From CAVEFW01 sp963643505 (GTDB taxonomy: Bacteria; Actinomycetota; Coriobacteriia; Coriobacteriales; Eggerthellaceae), in the NCBI GenBank assembly GCA_963643505.1, contig CAVIKF010000007.1, positions 1-64,000 of the forward strand: DNA of 64,000 nt. The letters are read 5' to 3'. Of this stretch, positions 36,849-44,510 are shown one piece after another (the stretch's first letter is position 1; each line of letters opens with the position of its first letter). The notes beneath the pieces are model-generated. The model did not search any database. It saw nothing but the letters and a program-made list of their open reading frames with translations, and was not told where the DNA came from. Both the position numbers and the translations under genes were made by a program.

Positions 36849-36963
36849 TTGTTGGCGTTCGCCATCTCGGCCTTTGCTATGATGAGCCTCGATAGGGCAG
36901 ATTGAGGGCACCGCTCTTCTGCGTCCGCGGCGCGCTCCCTCCCCTTATCACATAGCTTGCTTT

Positions 36964-36997
36964 CGGCATTCAGCATTCTGCGGCATTCGCCATTCTG
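36964..36997. repeat. 17-bp tandem duplication upstream of the reductase operon
   Basis: cggcattcagcattctg (36964-36980) is followed by cggcattcgccattctg (36981-36997), with two mismatches. Confidence 0.85.
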
Positions 36998-37082
36998 CAG
37001 GGCAGGTAGACACGTTTGTGTGTCGATATCCGTTTGCGCCCTGCCTCCCAACGAGAGAGAACTTTTGAGGTTGGGCGTCCAA
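36996..37082 (+). promoter_or_regulatory. Structured leader of the 2-HAD-like operon
   Basis: Three inverted repeats lie in a row before the ribosome site: gcagggc with gccctgc (outer, from about 36997 and 37035), GACAC/GTGTC inside it, and GGTTGG-GCGT-CCAACC at 37067-37082. The last ends about 4 nt before AAGGGGGAATTATG. No known riboswitch was recognised. The remaining part of the 585-bp spacer shows only a weak TATGAT at 36879-36884 and the tandem repeat. Confidence 0.35.
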
Positions 37083-37096
37083 CCAAAGGGGGAATT

Positions 37097-38371
37097 ATGA
37101 CTGACCGTCATCCTATGTGGAAGTCTCTTGGCATGGACCTCGAGGCCCACGATCAACTCTGTGCTGTTTTGCCCACTGCGTTCGGCGACACCTTCCTAAG
37201 CCAGGAAAACCGCCCCGAGGGCATGGCGTTTTGGGACATGGTCATCGCAGACGTTCATGGCATCCGCCCGCAGGAGCTCATCGACGCCCAGGAGGCGGGC
37301 AAGAAAGTCGTCGGTACCTTCTGCGTATACGTGCCCGACGAGGTGGTCATTGCCGCTGGCGGCATCGTCACCGGCCTTTGCGGTGGCTCCCAGTTCTGGG
37401 TACCCGACGGAGAGAAATATCTGCCCAAGGACACCTGCCCCCTCGTGAAGGCCTCCATCGGTGCCCGTTTTGGCAAGACATGCCCCTTCTTCCGCATTGC
37501 CGACCTCTTCGTCGGTGAGACGACCTGCGACGCAAAGAAGAAAGCCTACGAAATCTTGGCGGAGGACGCCCCGACCTACATCATGGACATGCCCCAGATG
37601 AAGCGCCCGCAAGACGTCGACAAGTGGGCCTGCGAGATCGAACTGTTCAAGACCCGCATGGAAGAACTCACCGGCAACGAGGTCACCGTCGAGAACCTCG
37701 CGGAAGCCATCCACATCATCAACGAGAAACGTCGCGCCATCCAACGCGTCTACGATGCGCGCAAGAACGCAGACAACATCCCCATCTCCGGCAAGGATGC
37801 CCTCGAGATGATCCAGATCGCCTTCTTCGACGACCCCGAGCGTTGTGCGCTGATGTGCAACAAGCTCGCTGATGAGCTCGATGAGCGTAACGCAAACGGC
37901 GTCTCTGTCTTCCCCGCCGGCACCAAGCGCATCATGATTTCCGGCACCCCCATGGCCATCCCGAACTGGAAGATGCATCATCTCATTGAGACCTGCGGCG
38001 GCGCCGTGGTTTGCGAGGAGGCGTGCACCGGCACCCGCTACTTCGAGGGCCTCGTAGACGAAACGCAAACGACACTTGAGGGCCAGATTCGCGCCATCGC
38101 CGAGCGTTACATGGGCATCAACTGCGCATGCTTCACACCTAACCCCGGACGCGTCGAGGATGTGCTCCGTCTCGCCAAGGAATACAACGTCGACGGCATC
38201 ATCGATGTGAACCTCAAGTTCTGCAACCTGTACAACACCGAGAAGCGCACCATCGGCGCCGCAGCAGCCGAAGCGGGCATCCCCTACCTCGCGCTCGAGA
38301 CCGACTATGATGATGCCGATGCAGGTCAACTCCGCACCCGCATCGAGGCCTTCATCGAAATGATGGACTAA
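37097..38371 (+). CDS. 2-hydroxyacyl-CoA dehydratase / double-cubane-cluster-like reductase (first copy)
   Basis: This 424-aa protein belongs to the HgdB/BcrC-type family of oxygen-sensitive iron-sulfur proteins that work with an ATP-driven activase. Family landmarks are present: GTFCVYVPDEVVIAAGG, GLCGG, CPLVKASIG, KTCPFF, VGETTCDAKKK, ISGTPMAIPN and NCACFTPNPGR. True dehydratases need two different subunits and a CoA substrate. Stand-alone members include the double-cubane cluster proteins that reduce small molecules, so 'dehydratase' should not be assumed. ATG 37097 follows AAGGGGG. The activase gene starts 10 nt downstream. The selenium setting suggests a role in selenium or sulfur chemistry (inference). 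Confidence 0.8.
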   Translation: MTDRHPMWKSLGMDLEAHDQLCAVLPTAFGDTFLSQENRPEGMAFWDMVIADVHGIRPQELIDAQEAGKKVVGTFCVYVPDEVVIAAGGIVTGLCGGSQFWVPDGEKYLPKDTCPLVKASIGARFGKTCPFFRIADLFVGETTCDAKKKAYEILAEDAPTYIMDMPQMKRPQDVDKWACEIELFKTRMEELTGNEVTVENLAEAIHIINEKRRAIQRVYDARKNADNIPISGKDALEMIQIAFFDDPERCALMCNKLADELDERNANGVSVFPAGTKRIMISGTPMAIPNWKMHHLIETCGGAVVCEEACTGTRYFEGLVDETQTTLEGQIRAIAERYMGINCACFTPNPGRVEDVLRLAKEYNVDGIIDVNLKFCNLYNTEKRTIGAAAAEAGIPYLALETDYDDADAGQLRTRIEAFIEMMD

Positions 38372-38381
38372 GGATGGACCC

Positions 38382-39440
38382 ATGGCATACCGTGTGGGAA
38401 TAGATATCGGATCCACTGCCACCAAGGCGTGCGTGCTTAACGGCGACGAGGTCGCGTACACCCTCGTGATACCCACGGGCTACAGCAGCGTCGATGCCGG
38501 CAATCGCGTCCTTGAGAACCTGGACGCCCATGGATATCCTCACGCGGAATGCTGCTACGCAGCGACAGGGTACGGTCGTGTGGCCGTACCCTTCGCTGAG
38601 AAGACGATCACCGAGATCACCTGTCATGGCAAGGGTGCCGCCCGCCTGTTCGGCAGTGATTGCGTCGTCGTAGACATCGGCGGCCAAGACACCAAGTCAA
38701 TCGTCTTGAGAAACGGCAAAGTTGCCGACTTCCGCATGAACGACAAGTGCAGCGCCGGCACGGGCAAGTTCTTAGAGATCATGGCGAACCGACTCGGCCT
38801 CACCCAAACCCAGCTGACCGACCTTGCCAAGGACGGCAAGCCCACCAGCATCTCAAGCATGTGCACCGTGTTTGCCGAGTCCGAGGTCATCAGCCTCATC
38901 GGTCAAGGAGCCCCGCGCGAGGACATCTGCCGGGGCATCGTGGACTCCGTCGTCAAAAAGGTCGCCCCCCTCGTTCCCAAGTCCCCTAACGACGAGTACG
39001 TCCTGACGGGCGGCCTTTGTGAGAACGACTATGTCGTCGAGCGCCTCGCCAAGCAACTCAATGGGCACGTGAAGACATGTCCCATGGCGCGCTTTGCCGG
39101 CGCATTGGGGGCGGCACTCAGTTTGCCGATCGACTGCGTCCCGACACATACCGACACAAAACCCAAGGTCGAGAGAGCAACCAAGACCTCATCCGCGCGA
39201 ACGGAGAAGCCCAAGCCCGACACCGTCGTGTTCACTTTCGACACAACCACCGACTCGATTGCCTTCGAGAAAACATGCCGTGAGGCGGGTCTTCCCGAGC
39301 GACTCGCACCTCTTCCCAGCACGATCTCGGCCGGATGCGGATACGCATGGGTTGCACCGATCGCATCAAGACAGGACATAGAATCCACAGCCCAAACCGC
39401 CGGCGCTACCTACAGCGGCGTATACGAAGTTGTCCTGTAG
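38382..39440 (+). CDS. 2-HAD-type activase fused to a C-terminal DUF3343 domain
   Basis: The first 250 residues are a complete HgdC/BadF-type activase: GIDIGSTATKACVL, DIGGQDTKSIVL, MNDKCSAGTGKFLEIM and SMCTVFAESEV, with the two cysteines that share a [4Fe-4S] cluster across the dimer, and VLTGGLCENDYVVERLAKQL. It would transfer electrons to the neighbouring reductases on ATP hydrolysis. After a Lys/Thr-rich linker (about 250-278) residues 279-352 read like DUF3343: FDTTTDSIAFEKTCREAG, PLPSTISAGCGYAW, SGVYEVVL. Activases normally end near 260 aa, so this is a fusion. It lies between two reductase genes in one operon. Confidence 0.82.
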   Translation: MAYRVGIDIGSTATKACVLNGDEVAYTLVIPTGYSSVDAGNRVLENLDAHGYPHAECCYAATGYGRVAVPFAEKTITEITCHGKGAARLFGSDCVVVDIGGQDTKSIVLRNGKVADFRMNDKCSAGTGKFLEIMANRLGLTQTQLTDLAKDGKPTSISSMCTVFAESEVISLIGQGAPREDICRGIVDSVVKKVAPLVPKSPNDEYVLTGGLCENDYVVERLAKQLNGHVKTCPMARFAGALGAALSLPIDCVPTHTDTKPKVERATKTSSARTEKPKPDTVVFTFDTTTDSIAFEKTCREAGLPERLAPLPSTISAGCGYAWVAPIASRQDIESTAQTAGATYSGVYEVVL

Positions 39441-39460
39441 AAGCAACGAAAGGAATCACC

Positions 39461-40609
39461 GTGACAGATCTACCCTCCAATTACGAGGAGTTCGCCGATG
39501 CCCGCAAGGGCGCGTTTATGAAAGTCAAGAGCTTCAAGGAGAGCGGCGGCAAGATGGTCGGCATCCTGTGCAGCTACACCCCCTGCGAACTCATCGAGGC
39601 CGCAGGTGCTGTGGCAATCGGCCTTTGCGGCACAAACAACGAGACCATACCCGACGCCGAGAAGGTTTTGCCGAAAAACCTTTGCCCCCTCATCAAGGGA
39701 ACCTATGGCTTTGCCTATACACAGAAGTGCCCTTTCACGTACTACTCCGATTTCATCGTCGGCGAGACGACGTGCGACGGTAAAAAGAAGATGTACGAGC
39801 TGCTCAACGACCTCAAAGAGACCTACGTCATGCAACTTCCCCAAACCCAGGGCCGTCCCTATGCCAAGGACATCTGGCGAAGCGAACTCGACCTGTTGAA
39901 AGAGAAGCTTGAGGACACCTACGACATCACCATCACCGAGGACGATCTGCGCGAGGCCACTCGCAACCGCAACGTCTTGCGCGACAACATCTTGGAGATG
40001 TTCGACATGCAGACGGCAGAGCCTCCGATGATGAAGGGCGTGGACCTCATGGCCACCATGGCCGCCGGTACCTTCAGCTTCAACATCAAGGACTACGCTG
40101 CGAGCATCAAGGCCAAGGTAGACGCAGCCAAGGCATCCTACGAAGCCGGCGAGCGTCCCGTCCCCGCCAACGCCAAGCGCATTCTTTTGACCGGTTGTCC
40201 CAGCACCGGAGTCATGGGCAAGGTGGGCACGTCCATCGAGAACAACGGTGGCGTCATCGTGTGTCTCGACGACTGCTCCGGCCCCCGCACCCAGGCCACG
40301 AAGATCGACCCCGACGCGGAAGACATCATGCAAGCCATAGCCGACCGCTACCTCGCCATCAACTGCAGCGTCATGACCCCCAATGACAACCGCCGCAAGA
40401 ACACCATCGAGATGTGCGAGAAATACAAGGTCGACGGCGTCATCGACATCATCTTGACCGCATGCCACACCTTCAACGTCGAAGCTGAGCTCATGCGTCA
40501 AGACATGGAGGCAATCGGGATGCCTTACATGAAGATTGAGACCGATTACGACCCCAATGACCAAGGCCAAATCGACACCCGTATCGCCGCGTTCATTGAG
40601 ATGCTGTAA
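39461..40609 (+). CDS. 2-hydroxyacyl-CoA dehydratase / double-cubane-cluster-like reductase (second copy)
   Basis: The 382-aa protein is a paralogue of the product of 37097-38371. It shares GILCSYTPCELIEAAG, GLCG, NLCPLIKG, QKCPFTYYSDF, VGETTCDGKKK, LTGCPSTG, CLDDCSGPRT and NCSVMTPN. The start is GTG 39461 with AAAGGA at a spacing of 6; the frame is open upstream but overlaps the activase gene. The two paralogues may form a heterodimer like HgdA-HgdB or act separately as homodimers. The operon ends with a strong terminator at 40617. The substrate is unknown. Confidence 0.8.
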   Translation: MTDLPSNYEEFADARKGAFMKVKSFKESGGKMVGILCSYTPCELIEAAGAVAIGLCGTNNETIPDAEKVLPKNLCPLIKGTYGFAYTQKCPFTYYSDFIVGETTCDGKKKMYELLNDLKETYVMQLPQTQGRPYAKDIWRSELDLLKEKLEDTYDITITEDDLREATRNRNVLRDNILEMFDMQTAEPPMMKGVDLMATMAAGTFSFNIKDYAASIKAKVDAAKASYEAGERPVPANAKRILLTGCPSTGVMGKVGTSIENNGGVIVCLDDCSGPRTQATKIDPDAEDIMQAIADRYLAINCSVMTPNDNRRKNTIEMCEKYKVDGVIDIILTACHTFNVEAELMRQDMEAIGMPYMKIETDYDPNDQGQIDTRIAAFIEML

Positions 40610-40616
40610 ACAAATC

Positions 40617-40658
40617 GGGCCGACGCTCCGACACACTAAACAGCGTCGGCCCACATTT
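40617..40658 (+). terminator. Terminator after the second reductase gene
   Basis: An 11-bp perfect stem GGGCCGACGCT/AGCGTCGGCCC (40617-40627 with 40642-40652) is followed by ACATTTT. The next DUF3343 gene begins right after it, so some read-through is likely. Confidence 0.8.
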
Positions 40659-40668
40659 TGAGGTTGTT

Positions 40669-40932
40669 GTGGCTGAGAAGGCGTACTACATACTCGTTGA
40701 GGGAAGCACCGAAGGCATGGCCCTTTACGCCGCGTTGCGCGGTGCGGGATGTACGTGTCGCATAAGTCCAGTCCCCCGCGGTCTTCAGGCATGTTGTGGC
40801 ATGGCCCTTCTCGTCACGCCCGAGCACATCGATGACGTGCGTCAGGCCTTGGAACAACCGGGCATGCCCGGCTTTGTCAAGATCGTCGAGCTCGAGAACC
40901 AGATCAACCCGAAAAGGGACGTCTATTGCTAG
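40669..40932 (+). CDS. DUF3343 small protein with CC motif
   Basis: The 87-aa protein fits DUF3343: YYILVEGSTEGMALYAALRGAG, then ISPVPRGLQACCGMALLV and PGFVKIVELEN. It has adjacent cysteines in the central motif, one more near residue 29 and a C-terminal Cys (DVYC), so it is richer in thiols than the copy at 35564. Start GTG 40669 with GAGG upstream lies just behind the reductase terminator. It is probably part of the same functional unit as the reductases and the activase-DUF3343 fusion. Function unproven; a sulfur or selenium carrier role is the usual suggestion. Confidence 0.72.
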   Translation: MAEKAYYILVEGSTEGMALYAALRGAGCTCRISPVPRGLQACCGMALLVTPEHIDDVRQALEQPGMPGFVKIVELENQINPKRDVYC

Positions 40933-40961
40933 ACGCCCCAACGCAAGTGTCCTGTTACACG

Positions 40962-40995
40962 AAAGACTACCTGTCCGCAAAGACTACTTGTCCGC
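40962..40995. repeat. 17-bp tandem duplication across the stop codon of the binding-protein gene
   Basis: aaagactacctgtccgc (40962-40978) is followed by aaagactacttgtccgc (40979-40995), with one mismatch. The minus-strand TAG at 40984-40986 lies inside the second copy. Confidence 0.95.
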
Positions 40996-41817
40996 CTTCA
41001 ACCACTTGTCGCTGATGTAACCCGTCAAGTCCCCCTTGAACCATTTCGCAGTCAACTCAGACAAGGAACCATCCTCAAGCATGATCTTGATGACCTTGTT
41101 CAAGGAGTCACGGAGGTCCTTGTTGGACGAAAGGGTGAACCACGTGATGTTGCTTCCGCCGATTGCCTCGCTTAGCGTCTTGAGTTGGATATTTTGGGTA
41201 CGCTGAACATCCAATATGTTGATGATCGTGTCGGCATATGCCGAGATGGTCCCTTGCGCGCAATCCTTGCCTGCATCCGCAGCCACACTATAGTCCTTAA
41301 CGTTCCACCCGTAATTTGTGGCTATGCCCCCCAAAGTCGCTTGGGTAGCCTGTCCTGCAACGACGCCGACAACACCTCCGCGCAACTCCTCGAGTTTCTC
41401 CACGTTGCTATCGGATTTGACCGCAACGACCTGCGCATCAGCGAACAGGGGGTCACAAGCAAGATAGAGCTTGAGGCGCTTCTCGGTGATGGAGAAACCG
41501 TTGGCGGCAACATCGGCCTTGCCCGATATGAGATCGGAGAGGGCAGCGTCGCTTGAGCCTGAGTCCACCGTCTCGATGGTCCACCCCGTGATCTCTCCGA
41601 CACGACTCCAAAGATCCGCGCACAAGCCCGTCCACGTGCCGTTGGAATCGATAAAGGAGTAGGGTTCGCCTTCTCCGCCCGTAGATACGCGAACCGTACG
41701 GGTACCGTACTCGCCCGACTTCTTTGAGGCGGATCCAGAGCACCCAGAAAGCGATGCGACGCCCACGCAGGAAACGGCGGCGGCACCGATAAAGCTCAGA
41801 AAATCTCTTCTATACAT
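40984..41817 (-). CDS. Amino-acid-type ABC transporter substrate-binding lipoprotein
   Basis: This 277-aa protein has a twin-arginine start (MYRRDFL), a hydrophobic segment and the lipobox LSGC with Cys at about 26, so it is an exported lipoprotein. The mature part is a family 3 solute-binding domain: RVSTGGEGEPYSFIDSNG, GLCADLWSRVGEITG, VAANGFSITEKR, LRGGVVGVVAGQ. Family members bind polar amino acids such as cystine or glutamine. No permease or ATPase gene is adjacent, so it is an orphan, perhaps serving a transporter elsewhere. Its place among selenium genes, convergent to the DUF3343 gene, makes a sulfur- or selenium-containing amino acid plausible (inference). Start ATG 41817, AAGGGA upstream. 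Confidence 0.8.
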   Translation of the reverse strand: MYRRDFLSFIGAAAVSCVGVASLSGCSGSASKKSGEYGTRTVRVSTGGEGEPYSFIDSNGTWTGLCADLWSRVGEITGWTIETVDSGSSDAALSDLISGKADVAANGFSITEKRLKLYLACDPLFADAQVVAVKSDSNVEKLEELRGGVVGVVAGQATQATLGGIATNYGWNVKDYSVAADAGKDCAQGTISAYADTIINILDVQRTQNIQLKTLSEAIGGSNITWFTLSSNKDLRDSLNKVIKIMLEDGSLSELTAKWFKGDLTGYISDKWLKADK

Positions 41818-42007
41818 GCGCGCTTCCCTTCGGGTTAGACACGAGCAAGCAACTCGCTTTATGACATTGTCGAAAACACACGATGATTCTATTACGCTTG
41901 CCCTTGGCCCCTTGTGAAAAACCTCAAAACGGCAAAAACCCGAAGTCGAAAACAAATGAGACAAGCGTGGTACCATGAGTTTAAAAACGTACACCCTAGG
42001 AGCCCCA

Positions 42008-43150
42008 GTGATATATTTCGACAACGCTGCGACCACCAAGCAAAAGCCGCCCGAGGTGGGAGATGCGGTCCTTCGCGCCCTGTCCGAGTTCGGTAATGTC
42101 GGTCGCGGCGTCCACGAATCTTCCCTGGACGCTGGCATGACGGTCTATGAGGTACGCGATGCCGTCGCGAACCTGCTCGGCGCTCCCGATGCAAGCCGCG
42201 TCTCCTTCACGAGCAACGTGACCGAGTCCCTCAACATCGCCTTGTTTGGCCTTCTCAGCAACGGCGACCACGCCATCACCACGGCGGCAAGCCACAACTC
42301 GGTCCTTCGCCCCCTCTACAAAATGGAGAAGGAACGCGGCGTGGAGCTGGCCATCGTTCCTATCGGCAAAGATGCCACCCTCGACCTCGATGCCTTCGAA
42401 GCGGCGTTCAAACCAAACACCCGCCTCGTCGCCGTCACCCACGCGTCTAATCTAACCGGCGACGTATACGACGTTGAGCGCATGGCAAGCATCACCCACG
42501 AACATGGTGCCCTGTTCGTGTTAGACGCCGCACAGACTGCCGGCGTCGTGCCCATCGACATGGGCAAACAGGGCTTCGACGTCGTTTGCATCACGGGACA
42601 CAAGGGACTGTATGGCCCCCAGGGAACGGGTGCTTTGGCCTTGGCGAGCAATGTGGAGATTGAACCTTTCAAAGTCGGCGGCTCCGGTGTTCACAGCTAC
42701 GACAAGGAACATCCCCGATTCATGCCCGAATGCCTTGAGGCGGGCACGCTCAACGGACACGGAATCGCGGGTCTTGGGGCAGGGATATCCTTTGTCGAGC
42801 GTACCGGGATCAAAACGATCGCCGCACACGAGGCCAAGCTCGTGAACCGTCTCGAAACAGGTTTGTCAGAAATTCCCAACCTGCGCATCCTCGGCGGGCA
42901 AGGCGGCTGCGAACGTACTGGCATCGTAGCGTTCAACATAGGAGACACAGACGCGGGACTCATCAGCGACGCCCTTGAGAACACCTACCATATCTCCACT
43001 CGCGCAGGCGCCCATTGCGCACCGTTGATGCACAAGGCGTTGGGAACCGAACACCAAGGCGCGGTACGCATGAGCCTTGGATGGTTCAACACCGCCGAGG
43101 AAGTGGACGAGGCGATCGCTGCAGTGAGAGAGATAGCCTCGAGGCTATAA
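42008..43150 (+). CDS. Class V aminotransferase, cysteine desulfurase / selenocysteine lyase type
   Basis: This 380-aa PLP enzyme starts IYFDNAATTKQKPP, the classic N-terminus of the class. It has SNVTESLNIALFGL, the FVLDAAQTAGVVPID cofactor-binding segment and GHKGLYGPQGTGAL with the PLP lysine. The loop Cys region (GAHCAPLMHKALG) is near the C-terminus. Such enzymes release sulfur or selenium from Cys or Sec. The subfamily found beside yedF is thought to supply S/Se in selenium-using bacteria. GTG 42008 is preferred to ATG 41975 because AGGAG sits 5 nt before the GTG and nothing precedes the ATG. It overlaps the following antisense gene tail to tail by 6 bp. Confidence 0.85.
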   Translation: MIYFDNAATTKQKPPEVGDAVLRALSEFGNVGRGVHESSLDAGMTVYEVRDAVANLLGAPDASRVSFTSNVTESLNIALFGLLSNGDHAITTAASHNSVLRPLYKMEKERGVELAIVPIGKDATLDLDAFEAAFKPNTRLVAVTHASNLTGDVYDVERMASITHEHGALFVLDAAQTAGVVPIDMGKQGFDVVCITGHKGLYGPQGTGALALASNVEIEPFKVGGSGVHSYDKEHPRFMPECLEAGTLNGHGIAGLGAGISFVERTGIKTIAAHEAKLVNRLETGLSEIPNLRILGGQGGCERTGIVAFNIGDTDAGLISDALENTYHISTRAGAHCAPLMHKALGTEHQGAVRMSLGWFNTAEEVDEAIAAVREIASRL

Positions 43151-44347
43151 CGAATAACCGAGAAATCCCATCAAGCGCCTGACGAGGGAATCCCAGGTCA
43201 AGCCTGTCATATCGCAAGCTACAGACTCCGCATGAAGAGAATCCTCTAAAGCTTTCGCAAGACGACGCTCAAACGCAGGTTGCTCTCTGCCACATGTCTC
43301 ATCAGAAAAGGCTCCCTCGGGCAATGCGACATATCGAATAGGGGCGACTTTAAGACGGTCCTCCATCCAGGAGCGAACCCCCGGCCAATCGCAACACACC
43401 ACCTTGCACCCACAGGCTAAAGCCTCAATGGTGACAAGAGGCAACCCCTCATGGAAGCTTGGCAAGACAAACGTGTCGGCTCTTTGGTATTCTCCGACCA
43501 GGTCTTCCCTCGATATACGCCCGAGAAAGCGCACGGGATGTGGGCTCAAATCGGAGAGACGTCTGATCTGTTCATACTCCGAGGCATCGCCAGCCCCACC
43601 GACACAACGAATCTCGACTGAACCAGGCTCAACCTCAAGGTATCGGAGGGCGCGCATTAAACTCGCAACACCCTTGGCGTAGGAAATCTTGCCCGCGTAG
43701 ACGATGCGCTTCGGGTTGTCGCAACGTGCGACCTCGTCGTTTCGGGAAAACACCTCGGCGTCGTACCCCGAACCAACAACGTCGACGAGCTCCCCTTCGA
43801 CACCGAACCTATCGACAATGGTCTGTTTTTGGGCCTCGTGAAGCGCCAGTATGCGATCGAGCCGGGGAATCGCTTGCATGATGCGCTCAACCTGGAACGG
43901 GTTGGTCTCAAGTTGGCGCAGACAGGTGGCATGGCAGATTCCCACCACGGGCACATCCTCGACGCGCTCCCGCACGATCGCCGTCAGGAAATAGAGATGG
44001 TTGCATATAACCAAATCGGGCTTGAACTCCTGATATGCCTTGTCCACCACATTCGAGAACGCTTCCTCGAACCGAGAGGCCATCTCCGGTGTCAAATCAC
44101 GATATCGTGTAGCCTTATACGGCATCACGTCAGACATGCCACAGACCGAAAACGGCAGTTGTTCCGTCTCAAAACGGACCGGAAACATCTGCACGCCTGG
44201 GGCGATTTTGAACTCCTCCGTACTTGCGATACCGCAAATCACTGCCTGCTCATGGCTCGCGCGATCGAAGGCGGACACCATCTGCGACAAATAGATGCCG
44301 CTTCCCGTGCAATCTGGCTTTTGAGCGCTCACATGGAGAATCCTCAC
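43145..44347 (-). CDS. Family 4 glycosyltransferase
   Basis: The 400-aa protein has a GT-B fold. An N-terminal Rossmann domain (ILHVSAQKPDCTGSGIYLSQMV) precedes a C-terminal donor-binding domain with IVYAGKISYAKGVASLMRAL and the E-x7-E-type motif FHEGLPLVTIEALACG. It would add a sugar to a surface or lipid acceptor, identity unknown. The start is GTG 44347, with GAAAGG upstream; the frame is open 164 codons further but that part overlaps selA antisense. It is the only gene of this stretch without an obvious link to selenium, sits on the opposite strand, and splits the selenium cluster in two. Confidence 0.82.
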   Translation of the reverse strand: MRILHVSAQKPDCTGSGIYLSQMVSAFDRASHEQAVICGIASTEEFKIAPGVQMFPVRFETEQLPFSVCGMSDVMPYKATRYRDLTPEMASRFEEAFSNVVDKAYQEFKPDLVICNHLYFLTAIVRERVEDVPVVGICHATCLRQLETNPFQVERIMQAIPRLDRILALHEAQKQTIVDRFGVEGELVDVVGSGYDAEVFSRNDEVARCDNPKRIVYAGKISYAKGVASLMRALRYLEVEPGSVEIRCVGGAGDASEYEQIRRLSDLSPHPVRFLGRISREDLVGEYQRADTFVLPSFHEGLPLVTIEALACGCKVVCCDWPGVRSWMEDRLKVAPIRYVALPEGAFSDETCGREQPAFERRLAKALEDSLHAESVACDMTGLTWDSLVRRLMGFLGYSL

Positions 44348-44510
44348 GGATATGCCTTTCCCCGTCTTGGACGATGTCGAGGAAAGTCTAGCATTTCCCC
44401 CTGCCGAATAATGGGGCCGCCAAGACATGACCCCGATAGACGAGATCTGGACAACATCATTTCGGATAGAATGGCAAGAGCACCAATTCATAAGAACCAC
44501 AGGAGAGACC

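Noticed and set aside
37196..38476. 426-codon minus-strand frame opposite the first reductase gene
   Set aside because: Shadow; the plus-strand protein has all the family motifs.
39470..40792. 440-codon minus-strand frame opposite the second reductase gene
   Set aside because: Shadow frame crossing a terminator and two real genes; no recognisable domain.
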